Assembly: GCA_963753075.1 (NCBI GenBank)
Contig: CAVWAR010000002.1
Coordinates: 124,001 to 188,000 of the forward strand
DNA length: 64,000 bases
From: Prado023 sp963753075
Lineage (GTDB): Bacteria > Actinomycetota > Actinomycetes > S36-B12 > CAIYMF01
Direction of reading: 5' to 3'
In this document: positions 50,377 through 57,948 of the stretch, piece by piece
How the letters are laid out: every line of letters starts with the position of its first letter
Position numbering within the stretch: the first letter of the stretch is position 1
The notes under the pieces: model-generated
What the model saw: only the letters and a program-made list of their open reading frames with translations
Database searches by the model: none
What the model was told of the DNA's origin: nothing
Program-made: the position numbers and the translations under genes

Positions 50377-50895
50377 ATGAGCACCGTTGTGTTGGGCTGG
50401 GACCCAGAGCACGCGACCCGATGGGCCGCGCCCTACGACCGGTGCGTGCAGCGCTGCGCCACCGAGCATGGGCTGCTCGAGCGGTGGCCGATCGACGATT
50501 GGCACCTGGCCCCGGTGGGGACCACGGCGCACCTGATGCTCCAGGGCCACCAGCGGGGTCTGATCGGGCGCGGCACGGTGGCGTCCACGCCGTTCCTCTC
50601 CGCGGACCCGGGCGCGCCGGGGCAGGTCATGCACCACGTCATGATCCGGTGGACGGCGCTGCTCCCTGAGTCCGAGCGGGTGCCGCTGGAGGTACTCGAG
50701 GTGAGAGTCCCCGACGTCCCCTGGTGCAGCAGCTACTCCGCTGCCCTGCCGGTGAGCCCGGACAGCGCCCAGCAGCTGACCGAGCTCTGGGCGGTGCGGA
50801 CGACACCGCGCGCCCCGCTGACCGTGGGCCAGCTCGCGCACAGGATCTGGGAGCTCCCGGGCAACCTGACGCACCGAACCGCAGCGCCACGCTGA
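50377..50895 (+). CDS. EVE/PUA-like small protein (tentative)
   Basis: 172 residues without membrane segments. HLMLQGHQRGLIGRGTVAST in the centre resembles the G-x-I-x-G-x-G-x-V block of EVE/PUA-like domains that bind modified bases, and LGWDPEHATRWAAPYDRCVQ and VPLEVLEVRVPDV could be the flanking strands. No methylase or nuclease gene is near, so a defence role is not indicated. The ATG is preceded by GATCAT at 6 nt, a weak -10 match. Real gene; function uncertain. Confidence 0.62.
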   Translation: MSTVVLGWDPEHATRWAAPYDRCVQRCATEHGLLERWPIDDWHLAPVGTTAHLMLQGHQRGLIGRGTVASTPFLSADPGAPGQVMHHVMIRWTALLPESERVPLEVLEVRVPDVPWCSSYSAALPVSPDSAQQLTELWAVRTTPRAPLTVGQLAHRIWELPGNLTHRTAAPR

Positions 50896-50943
50896 GGCCG
50901 GGGCGGTGGGCGCTGGATGCGGCCGGGGCCCATGCCGCCCGGC

Positions 50944-51642
50944 TCAGTCGTCCGGTCCCGGCACAGGTGCTGTCCCGCCGAGGCTGGCCGCCTGCCACCA
51001 CTGGCCCGCCCCATCGTCGGGGTAGTTGGCCTGCGCCTGCGCCACGAGGTCGATCACCGACTCGCGCAAGCGCGCCGTCGCCTGCTCCGGATCACCGGAG
51101 GCGTCGATGGGCGCACCGACGAATATCTCCACCGGGACCCCGTACTGCTTCATGCTCGAGCGCTTGTCGTAGCACCAGAGCCGCTGGGTGCCCCACAGCG
51201 CCATCGGGACCAGGGGCACACCTGCCTCGGCGGCCATCCGGACCGCACCAGTCTTGAACGCCTTCGGCTCGAACGAGCGGCTCATGGTTGCCTCAGGGAA
51301 GACACCGACCACCTCGCCGCCAGCCAGGGCCTCCACAGCGTGCGAGAAGCTTGCTGCCCCAGCCTCCCGATCCACGGGGATGTGCTTCATGCTGCGCATG
51401 ATCGGCCCGGCCACCCGGTGCCGGAACACGGAGTCCTTGGCCATGAACCGCACGAGCCGACCCGAGGGACGTGCGGCGTACCCGGCGAAGATGAAGTCCA
51501 GGTAGCTCACATGGTTGCTGGCCAGGACCGCGCCGCCATCGCGCGGCAGGTGCTCCCCGCCGTGGACACGAGCCTTCAGGCCCAGGGCGGCGAAGGCTCC
51601 ATGGCCCGCGAGGAGGACGGGCGGGTACACGAGGTCTGCCAT
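50944..51642 (-). CDS. Lysophospholipid acyltransferase (PlsC-like)
   Basis: 232 residues. LASNHVSYLDFIF carries the HX4D acyltransferase site, FMAKDSVFRHRVAG the next block, GVFPEATMSRSFEPKAFKTG the FPEGT-like motif (here FPEAT) and VPLVPMALWGTQRL the last. It transfers an acyl group to a lysophospholipid or glycerol phosphate at the membrane. TAGGCT lies 6 nt before the ATG (leaderless). Single gene, convergent with the EVE-like gene. Confidence 0.9.
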   Translation of the reverse strand: MADLVYPPVLLAGHGAFAALGLKARVHGGEHLPRDGGAVLASNHVSYLDFIFAGYAARPSGRLVRFMAKDSVFRHRVAGPIMRSMKHIPVDREAGAASFSHAVEALAGGEVVGVFPEATMSRSFEPKAFKTGAVRMAAEAGVPLVPMALWGTQRLWCYDKRSSMKQYGVPVEIFVGAPIDASGDPEQATARLRESVIDLVAQAQANYPDDGAGQWWQAASLGGTAPVPGPDD

Positions 51643-51648
51643 CCCGCA

Positions 51649-51654
51649 AGCCTA
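51649..51654 (-). promoter_or_regulatory. Leaderless -10 box (TAGGCT) for the acyltransferase
   Basis: TAGGCT, 6 nt, then ATG at 51642. Confidence 0.5.
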
Positions 51655-51729
51655 GGTCCGGCGATCCGGGGTTCGCTGGGCAACCGAACGTGCGCTGGTC
51701 GACCGGGCGTCGGCTGGCCGCAGGGCCGC

Positions 51730-53010
51730 TCAGCCCGGACCGAGGATGAGAACCACGCGGGCACCGCCGAGTGCTCCGGTCCCACGCTCCAGTCGGCCGC
51801 CCGAGGCAACGGCCAGCCGCTCGGCGATGGCCAGCCCCAGGCTGGTGGACCCGGCCCGCTCACCTGGCGGACCCGCAGCGTCGAGGCCGGGGCCCGCATC
51901 CTCGACGCTGAGGGCGACGAACCCTCCCGCGTCCGGCTCGACCGCGAGCCGCAGCGCCACGCCCTCGTCGGTGTGCACGAACACGTTCTGCAGGAGGATG
52001 TCCACGGCCGTGGTGAGGTCGTACTGGGTGAGTCGCACGGGCAGCGGGCCCTGATCAGTGCCCTCGACCTGCATCGACCGATCCTGGTAGTCGGCCAGGA
52101 CTGCCCAGAACTCGGCCCGGTCGGCGACGACGGTCGCGGCGTCGCAGACCGCGTGCAGCCCCTCACGGCTCGCGCGACGAGCGTTGGTGATGATCTCGTC
52201 GGTGGTCCGCTGCAGCGTGAGGACGTCCTCGCTCAGCCGCGCCCGGATGTCCGGGTCGGGAACGGCATCCACGTCGGCGGCCAGCACGGTCAACGGGGTG
52301 CGCAACTGGTGGGCCAGCTCGGCCGCAGCCGCCCGCTCCTCCTCGAGCAGCTCCTGCACCCGGGCTGCGAGTCGGTTGAGCGCCACCCCGACATCGTCGA
52401 CCTCGGAGATCGTCGATGGCTCGACGCGCACGGCGAGGTCGCCGGCGGCCATCGCGTCGGCCGTCCCCGCCAGGTCCTTGATGGGTGCCGCCGTGCGCCG
52501 CGCCAGCTGCCAGGCTGCCACGCCAGCCCCGACCAGGAGCAGCGCGCACAGGCCGGCCAGCGCCAGCAGCCGAGGTTCGAGCCCCTCGTGCATCTGCTCG
52601 GGCCCAGCCACCGTGAGCACGACCCCGGTCCGCTCGTCGAAGGATGCCGGCGCCGCCGCGTATCCACTGCTCCCCGCATCGTAGGAGGCTGCCCGTCCGT
52701 TCGAGGCCGTGCTGAGGATCCCTGCAGCGTCCGGGGGCACCGGGCCGCCCACGACCGTCCCGTCCGGGTAGATCAGGATCACCTCACCGGGCCGCCCCGG
52801 GAGGTTGATGACCGGTGCCGAATCACGGTCCTCAGCCTCCCCGTTTGCCGCCGACTCCCACCCGTCGGCGAAGAACCGGGCCTGGTCGGCCAGGGCAGAG
52901 AGGTTGCCGACCCTGACCAGGTCGCGGGCTGAGAGCGCCAGCGGGATGACCAGGACGGTCGCCGCGACCGTGACCACAAGCAGTGCGAAGGTCACCAGGC
53001 GGCGATACAT
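51730..53010 (-). CDS. HAMP-domain sensor histidine kinase
   Basis: 426 residues. Two membrane helices (FALLVVTVAATVLVIPLALS and the second near LLALAGLCALLLVGAGVAAW) bracket a periplasmic sensor of about 125 residues. A HAMP region (APIKDLAGTADAMAAGDLAV) leads to the H-box AELAHQLRTPLTVL (phospho-His), N-box LLQNVFVHTDEG and ATP lid VEDAGPGLD. The start overlaps the response regulator stop by one base (TGATG). Last gene of the redox operon, so it probably senses envelope redox state or the pathway's substrate. Confidence 0.92.
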   Translation of the reverse strand: MYRRLVTFALLVVTVAATVLVIPLALSARDLVRVGNLSALADQARFFADGWESAANGEAEDRDSAPVINLPGRPGEVILIYPDGTVVGGPVPPDAAGILSTASNGRAASYDAGSSGYAAAPASFDERTGVVLTVAGPEQMHEGLEPRLLALAGLCALLLVGAGVAAWQLARRTAAPIKDLAGTADAMAAGDLAVRVEPSTISEVDDVGVALNRLAARVQELLEEERAAAAELAHQLRTPLTVLAADVDAVPDPDIRARLSEDVLTLQRTTDEIITNARRASREGLHAVCDAATVVADRAEFWAVLADYQDRSMQVEGTDQGPLPVRLTQYDLTTAVDILLQNVFVHTDEGVALRLAVEPDAGGFVALSVEDAGPGLDAAGPPGERAGSTSLGLAIAERLAVASGGRLERGTGALGGARVVLILGPG

Positions 53011-53711
53011 CAGTGCCCGGTCGCCGGATCGGACCGGTCCTCGAGCATCACCCCGACGCCCCGGTTGACGTGGATGAATCGGGGCTCGGCGGGGGTGTCA
53101 CCGAGCTTGCGCCGCAGCCACGACAGGTGCACATCGACCGTCCTCGCTGCATCCGTGCGCTGCCAGACCTCACGGAGCAGCTCGCTGCGACTGACGACGC
53201 GGCCCGGGTGCTCGGCCAGGTACGCCAGGAGATCGAACTCGAGCTTCGTGAGCTCGAGCGGATGGCCGTCCACCTCGGCTGTCCGGCGTGACCGGTCGAC
53301 CCGCAGCCCGCCGACCTGCAGCGGGGTCTCGCTGACCTGGTCGCTGCCCCCCGAGCTGCGCCGGAGGACTGCCCGGATCCGGGCCTCGAGGTGGGCGGGG
53401 TCGTAGGGCTTGATGACGTAGTCGTCGGCACCGGCGTCGAGCAGGCTGACGATGAGCCCCTCGTCATCGCGTGCGGTGGCCACAATCACCGGTACCTGGC
53501 TGACTGCGCGGATCATCCCGAGCAGCCGCGCGCCGTCCACGTCCGGCAGGCCGAGGTCGAGCACCACGACGCCGGGGCTCCCGGTGAGCATGGCCTGCAG
53601 GCCGTCGAGACCGGTCCCGGCGGAGTCCACGGCATGGCCTCGCCCGAGCAGGGCGCGAACGACCGACGTCCGGATCCCGGCGTCATCCTCGATCAGCAGA
53701 ACGTGCGCCAC
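53010..53711 (-). CDS. OmpR-family response regulator
   Basis: 233 residues. Receiver domain with LLIEDDAGIRTSVV (acidic pair), VVVLDLGLPDVDG (phospho-Asp) and the switch Lys in YVIKPYDPAHLEARIRAV. The C-terminal winged helix (LELTKLEFDLLAYLAEHPGR, VDVHLSWLRRKLG) is of OmpR/PhoB type. It is followed by its kinase with a one-base overlap and preceded by the ferredoxin gene with a 9-nt gap, so it belongs to the redox operon. Direct repeats CTTGACG upstream of the operon are a possible target. Confidence 0.93.
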   Translation of the reverse strand: MAHVLLIEDDAGIRTSVVRALLGRGHAVDSAGTGLDGLQAMLTGSPGVVVLDLGLPDVDGARLLGMIRAVSQVPVIVATARDDEGLIVSLLDAGADDYVIKPYDPAHLEARIRAVLRRSSGGSDQVSETPLQVGGLRVDRSRRTAEVDGHPLELTKLEFDLLAYLAEHPGRVVSRSELLREVWQRTDAARTVDVHLSWLRRKLGDTPAEPRFIHVNRGVGVMLEDRSDPATGH

Positions 53712-53720
53712 GGTGGGAGC

Positions 53721-53981
53721 CTAGGCCCTGTCCGCCCGAGTCAGCCGGAGGGCTGCGGCCGGACACGTCGACACGGCAAGCCTCGCCGCCCGAACCAGAG
53801 AGTCCGGGATGCAGTCGCCACGCGTCGAGACTCCGATCGGGTAGCCCCAGGTGTCCAGGTCAATCCGCTCGCCGATCGCGGCAGCACAGACGCCGTGGCC
53901 CACGCACCGCGTCCAGTCGACGGTCAGGACGTGGCCGGTGGGCACGGCCGTCCCCCGCCGCGTGGGCACAGTCGCGGTCAT
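53721..53981 (-). CDS. Small ferredoxin (3Fe-4S type)
   Basis: 86 residues. VDWTRCVGHGVCAAAIGERI and a later SLVRAARLAVSTCPAAALRL give the C-x5-C...C-P set of actinobacterial single-cluster ferredoxins; one Cys of a four-Cys site is replaced, so a 3Fe-4S cluster is expected. It starts at an ATG that overlaps the NuoF-like stop (ATGA). Probably passes electrons between the NuoF-like subunit and the membrane protein. Confidence 0.9.
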   Translation of the reverse strand: MTATVPTRRGTAVPTGHVLTVDWTRCVGHGVCAAAIGERIDLDTWGYPIGVSTRGDCIPDSLVRAARLAVSTCPAAALRLTRADRA

Positions 53982-55243
53982 CGGTCCGCGCCGATCAGGT
54001 CCAGGGCGCTGCGCACCGCGGCCACAGCCGCAGATGGGTGGGCGCATATCCCGCGTCCGTCGACCTGGCGCATCAGGCCCTCGATCTCGGTGCGCTCTGC
54101 GCCGCCGCCGGCGTGCCGCTCGATGAGGTCGGCGAGCGCCGGCAGCCCCCGCCAGCAGGGCCCGCACTGCCCGGCGGACCCGTCAGCGAGCTCGCGCGTG
54201 ATGCCGGCCAGGGCGTCCCAGTTGTTGAGATCCTCGGGGAGCCACACGAAAGCGCCCGCCCCCCAGCGTCCGCCGAGGGTGGCCACGGACGCCCGGGTCA
54301 TGCAGGCGCTGGCCGAGAGCCAGTCCCAGCGCACCCAGCGCCCGTGCCAACCACCGGTGATCAGCACCCGCGGGCTGCCGACGAGACCGCCGACGTCGAC
54401 CAGCTCCGCCAGCGTCGCACTCTCGGGCAGCTCCACAACCCCAGGACGCCGGACCGCGCCGGAGATGCTGGCCAGCGCAGACTGACTCCCGATCTCGCGC
54501 GCGGCCAGCGCAACGCGCGCGAAGGTCTCGGCGTTGCTCAGCAGCACCCGCGAGCGCCGTCGGCCCAGCCGCCTGGGCAGTGCTGGCGGTCGCCCCAGGT
54601 CGTCGGGAAGGGTCGGCCCCCCCGAGATGGACCTGATCACGGCACTCGCCTCGCCGGCCACGAAGCTCGCCGGCCCAACGGACACCTCGATGGGGACCGC
54701 CTCACCCCGGGCAGCCACGGCCCGGGGCAGCGACCCCGCCAGGTCCGGACGGTCGGCGCTGATCCGGACCACGACGCGGGGGGCGCCCAGCGCTCGCGCT
54801 GCGGTCACAGCCCCATCGAGCACGAGGTGCGGGACGTGGCCGAGCAGCACCCCGTCCTTCCCGCTGGCCGGCTCCCCCTCAGCCCCGTTGACGATGACAT
54901 GGGAAACGCGCGAACCGATCAACGAGGCGAGCTTGCGGTCCGTGGGGAAACCGGCACCACCGGCACCCACCACGCCCTGGGCGGCCACCAGCTCAACGAG
55001 GCGATCGATCTCCATCCGGGGGTGAGCGCCCCAGAGCAGCAGGTGCTCGGCCCACGACACGGGCCGGCCGGGTGCCGCGCCGGCCAGCAGCAGCGACCCG
55101 GGAGCGAGCAGCTCCCTGGGGAGCCGGCCCGGCATCCGTCCCGGGATGGCCACCCCGGGCAACCCGAGGAGTCCCGTGCCCGTTGGCAGGTCGCGCGGCT
55201 CGGTCCCCGTCAGGGGTACCGCCCCGGCCCGGGACCGGTTCAC
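53978..55243 (-). CDS. NuoF/RnfC-like flavoprotein subunit
   Basis: 421 residues. VVGAGGAGFPTDRKLASLIG and VIVNGAEGEPASGKDGVLL form the Rossmann/FMN-NADH region shared by NuoF and RnfC; TLAELVDVGGLVGSPRVLIT is the SLBB domain. The C-terminal cluster site reads SAGQCGPCWRGLPAL with a further Cys in GICAHPS, three of the usual four Cys. It likely takes electrons from NADH. The GTG start overlaps the ferric-reductase-like stop (GTGA). A Pro/Gly-rich lead of 40 residues precedes the conserved part. Confidence 0.85.
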   Translation of the reverse strand: MNRSRAGAVPLTGTEPRDLPTGTGLLGLPGVAIPGRMPGRLPRELLAPGSLLLAGAAPGRPVSWAEHLLLWGAHPRMEIDRLVELVAAQGVVGAGGAGFPTDRKLASLIGSRVSHVIVNGAEGEPASGKDGVLLGHVPHLVLDGAVTAARALGAPRVVVRISADRPDLAGSLPRAVAARGEAVPIEVSVGPASFVAGEASAVIRSISGGPTLPDDLGRPPALPRRLGRRRSRVLLSNAETFARVALAAREIGSQSALASISGAVRRPGVVELPESATLAELVDVGGLVGSPRVLITGGWHGRWVRWDWLSASACMTRASVATLGGRWGAGAFVWLPEDLNNWDALAGITRELADGSAGQCGPCWRGLPALADLIERHAGGGAERTEIEGLMRQVDGRGICAHPSAAVAAVRSALDLIGADR

Positions 55244-55800
55244 CGCCGCGCCCCCGCCGTGACGAGGTCCACCCGGGCCTGCGCGGGCTTCCCCGGCCGG
55301 GCCAGCAGCCGGGCCGACAGGGCCATCAGCACGAGACCGGCACTGCCCAGGGCCACGGTGCGCATCACGGCGCCGTCGGAGCCGACGAGAAGACCGTGGC
55401 CGACCGCGAGTGCCCACACCGGGTAGGCCAGCAGGTGGGCCCTGCGCCAGAGGCCCGGCGTGCGCGAGCGGGTGGCAGTCGTGAGCAGGACAACGATCAT
55501 GAGGTCGACGCAGAGGGCCCCGAGCGCCACCCCCCAACGCTCCCAGCCAGCAAGACCCGGGACGAACGCTGCGGGCAGGTCCAGCACAATCCACGTGTCG
55601 AGAACGGCAAGCACGATGTGCCCGACGATCAGGACCGATCCGGCGATCGAGGCAGCCCGGTGGACGCTGATGCTCGTCAGCCTCGGGGTCGGGCGAAGGA
55701 GCGGACCGAGGACACCGAGGACGACTGAGATGGTGAGCAGGCCGACGGCCACGAGGCCGCTGGACCTCATGACGAACCATGTCCACGGGATCTCACTCAT
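55240..55800 (-). CDS. Ferric reductase-like haem membrane protein
   Basis: 186 residues with five or six membrane helices. ISVHRAASIAGSVLIVGHIV and LWRRAHLLAYPVWALAVGHG each hold two His spaced 13-14 residues apart, the bis-His haem b sites of ferric reductase-like (FRD/YedZ-like) membrane proteins. It could pass electrons across the membrane. Its ATG overlaps the apbE stop (ATGA). Confidence 0.87.
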   Translation of the reverse strand: MSEIPWTWFVMRSSGLVAVGLLTISVVLGVLGPLLRPTPRLTSISVHRAASIAGSVLIVGHIVLAVLDTWIVLDLPAAFVPGLAGWERWGVALGALCVDLMIVVLLTTATRSRTPGLWRRAHLLAYPVWALAVGHGLLVGSDGAVMRTVALGSAGLVLMALSARLLARPGKPAQARVDLVTAGARR

Positions 55801-56732
55801 GCCGCAGCCCCCATCCTCGGCCACCTGCCCACGGTCACTGCACGTGGCTGCCCGGCACCGGACCATGCGCTGAACAGGCCGTCCAGGCCCCGGTCGTCGA
55901 ACCACTGAGGGGCGGCGGAGTCCAGGAGCATCCCGGCCGTCGCGGCCACATTGGCTGCCGTCGCGCTGGCCGCCAGCGCTGAGACCGCCCACCAGCATGT
56001 CTCGGCACTTCGGCCGGTGCGCGGGTCGATGAGGTGGTGCGCCGGACCCTGTTTGGTCAGCCACCGGCGGCGCCCCTGGCCGCTGGTCGCCATGCCGGCA
56101 TCGGCGATCTTGACGCTCCGGACCGACAGGCCCGGCACCTCGTGGTCAGCGGTGACCGTCCACTCCTGGCCGTGTGCGATCGCGCGCAGGTCGCCGCCCA
56201 TGTTGGCCACGACGTCCAGGCCGGTCTCATCGGCCACCCGCTCGGCGACCTCATCTGCCAGCCAGCCCTTGGCTGTGGCCCCGAGGTCCAGCGCGGTCCC
56301 GACCGGGATGCGCACCCGCCCCGGCAGCACGTCAACGTCACGCCATGCGCCGGGGGTGGCCGGCCCGGGCACGACCGGATCCACGAGCGCCACCTCCCCG
56401 GCGGCCCAGGTCCGGTAGCCGACCGCGTCCACCTGCTGACCCACGCAGGGGTCCACGAGACCGGTGGTGGACTCCGCCGCCGCAAGCGCGACCGAGACCA
56501 GCTCGACCAGCAGCTTGCTGACCGGCACCCAGGAACCTGCGCCACGATTGACCTCGGAGATCTCCGAATCGGGGCGGAACCGACTGGCCGTGACCTCGAG
56601 CCGCCCGATCTCCTCGAAAAGGATCCGCTCCGCCAGAACAACGCGACGGGTGTCCGGGGCCCGATCGGCATCCCGAAGGGTCAGGGCCAGGGTGGTTCGC
56701 CACCGGTGCTCGGTGATCTCGGCGGTGCTCAT
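55797..56732 (-). CDS. apbE: FAD:protein FMN transferase
   Basis: 311 residues. FRPDSEISEVNRGAG and VGTALDLGATAKGWLADEVA are the flavin-binding blocks, VVANMGGDLRAIAHG and HLIDPRTGRSAETCWWAVSA the core, with the Asp/Thr metal residues in place. It attaches FMN to a Thr/Ser of extracytoplasmic redox proteins. No FMN-binding (PF04205-like) target with an S/T-G-A-S/T motif is in the window, so its substrate must lie elsewhere or be an unusual one. Its ATG overlaps the next stop (ATGA). Confidence 0.92.
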   Translation of the reverse strand: MSTAEITEHRWRTTLALTLRDADRAPDTRRVVLAERILFEEIGRLEVTASRFRPDSEISEVNRGAGSWVPVSKLLVELVSVALAAAESTTGLVDPCVGQQVDAVGYRTWAAGEVALVDPVVPGPATPGAWRDVDVLPGRVRIPVGTALDLGATAKGWLADEVAERVADETGLDVVANMGGDLRAIAHGQEWTVTADHEVPGLSVRSVKIADAGMATSGQGRRRWLTKQGPAHHLIDPRTGRSAETCWWAVSALAASATAANVAATAGMLLDSAAPQWFDDRGLDGLFSAWSGAGQPRAVTVGRWPRMGAAA

Positions 56733-57217
56733 GAGGCCTTCGAGGTCGTTCCGGCCGAGGTTCCCCCCGAGGTCTTCGCGGGAGCTGCGGCGGGAGCCGG
56801 GGCCACCACGGTGCGCGAGGGCTGCTTCCGGGGCGCGGGGACCGCCTTCGTGCGCGTGGGCGGCTTGGCGGACTGAGGCCGTTGGCTCGTCGACCCCGAT
56901 GAGGTCCGCACCGCCGCCTGGGGCCGCGGCGCGGCCCCCTGGGCGGCCGGGACCCGCACGATCACCTTCCTGCGGATGATGACTGGGTCAGGGGTGACAT
57001 GGCGCTTCTTGATCCGAGTCACCACAACCGGCTTGGGGAGCACCACCTCGGTTGTCGGGGTCGCGACGACATTCGCCGCCGATTCGAGTGCGGCCTCCTG
57101 AGCCCACCCGGACGCCATGTGCGCCGACAGCGCACCGACACTCGCCCCCGCACCTACCGCCAGGGCGCCACTGGCAACGGCGGCAACTCCACGCCTCATC
57201 GATCCGTCTCGACTCAT
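56729..57217 (-). CDS. Membrane-anchored Pro/Ala/Thr-rich secreted protein
   Basis: 162 residues. An N-terminal hydrophobic segment (GVAAVASGALAVGAGASVGA) anchors or exports it; then VVATPTTEVVLPKPVVVTRI and the Lys/Arg-rich KKRHVTPDPVIIRRKVIVRV, then a Pro/Ala/Ser/Thr-rich tail. It has no cofactor motif. First gene of the redox operon; its likely role is a scaffold or wall-spanning partner of the membrane protein. A GAGGGC precedes the ATG. It shares layout with the divergent 170-residue protein at 57377. Confidence 0.72.
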   Translation of the reverse strand: MSRDGSMRRGVAAVASGALAVGAGASVGALSAHMASGWAQEAALESAANVVATPTTEVVLPKPVVVTRIKKRHVTPDPVIIRRKVIVRVPAAQGAAPRPQAAVRTSSGSTSQRPQSAKPPTRTKAVPAPRKQPSRTVVAPAPAAAPAKTSGGTSAGTTSKAS

Positions 57218-57264
57218 GCCCTCAATGGTCGCCCCTTCATCCGGCAAGGCATCAGGACCGGCCA

Positions 57265-57282
57265 CGTCAAGACTGCGTCAAG
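57265..57282 (-). promoter_or_regulatory. CTTGACG direct repeats, candidate response-regulator site
   Basis: CTTGACG occurs twice on the minus strand (57276-57282 and 57265-57271) spaced 11 bp, as OmpR/PhoB-type regulators require. A third copy is on the plus strand at 57299-57305. All lie in the 159-bp gap between the redox operon and the divergent gene. Confidence 0.5.
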
Positions 57283-57376
57283 GCAGGTTGGGCGGATCCT
57301 TGACGCGGGGATTCGAGCCCGTGAACCTCTCGCCGGGCAGAATGGTGGCACAACGTCAACCACCGAGGGAGATCCC

Positions 57377-57889
57377 ATGAGAACCGTGATCGGATGGATC
57401 GGGGCGATGCTCGCCAGCGCCCTGCTCGGTGCCGCGGTGTACGAGTCGGTCCTGAGCAGGCCGGTGCCCCCGCCCGAGGCGACCGCGAGCGTGGAGATCC
57501 TCCCGGCTGAGCCCCTCCCAACCCCCACGGTGTACCGGACCAAGGTGCGCAAGGTCGTCGACCCGACACCAACGGTCACCATCGAGGAGGTGGTTGAGGT
57601 ACCAGAGGTCCCGGTGGTGGCTCGGTCCACCTCCACCCGTGCTGGGGCCCCCGAACCGGCGCGAACGAGCGCACCGACGGCCAAGGCCAAGCCTCGGGCC
57701 GCCGCAGGGCCGGCCGGGCGGTCCGAGAAGGCCGAGGACCACGAGAAGGCAGAGAAGCACGAGAAGGCCGAGGAACCCGCGGAGCGTGAGGACTCCAAGG
57801 ACTCCAAGGACTCCAAGGACTCCAAGGACTCCAAGGATCACGACGAGCGTGACGAGCCCGACGAGCCCGACGAGCCCGACGACGACTGA
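57377..57889 (+). CDS. Anchored secreted protein with charged repeat tail
   Basis: 170 residues. The N-terminal membrane helix (VIGWIGAMLASALLGAAVYE) is followed by LPTPTVYRTKVRKVVDPTPT and VTIEEVVEVPEVPVV, a Pro/Ala/Thr-rich spacer, HEKAE repeats, five DSK repeats and three DEP repeats. The low-complexity tail is strongly charged. Divergent from the redox operon; its core shares the K-V-V/P-T-P pattern with the 162-residue protein, so the two look like distant relatives. GAGGGAG precedes the ATG. Function unknown; perhaps a wall-spanning or ion-binding spacer. Confidence 0.72.
   Translation: MRTVIGWIGAMLASALLGAAVYESVLSRPVPPPEATASVEILPAEPLPTPTVYRTKVRKVVDPTPTVTIEEVVEVPEVPVVARSTSTRAGAPEPARTSAPTAKAKPRAAAGPAGRSEKAEDHEKAEKHEKAEEPAEREDSKDSKDSKDSKDSKDHDERDEPDEPDEPDDD
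57791..57835 (+). repeat. Five tandem 9-bp repeats (GACTCCAAG)
   Basis: Five perfect copies in frame encode DSK five times; GACGAGCCC then repeats three times at 57851-57877 (DEP). Likely length-variable by slippage. Confidence 0.9.
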
Positions 57890-57898
57890 ATCGCCAGC

Positions 57899-57935
57899 GA
57901 TCCCCGGGTGTGCGCGGCAACGCACCCCGGGGATC
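57899..57935. terminator. Bidirectional terminator
   Basis: GATCCCCGGG pairs with CCCGGGGATC, then GTGCG/CGCAC inside with one bulged T. Loop CGGCAA. It lies between the convergent repeat protein and DUF6350 genes. Confidence 0.75.
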
Positions 57936-57948
57936 TGGCTGTCTGCCG

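Noticed and set aside
50377..50895. EVE-like protein as part of a defence system
   Set aside because: No nuclease, methylase or helicase partner within several kb, and the EVE match itself is weak.
57791..57886. Short tandem repeats as a CRISPR-like array
   Set aside because: The 9-bp units are contiguous, in frame and without spacers; they encode a DSK/DEP tail. No cas gene is present.
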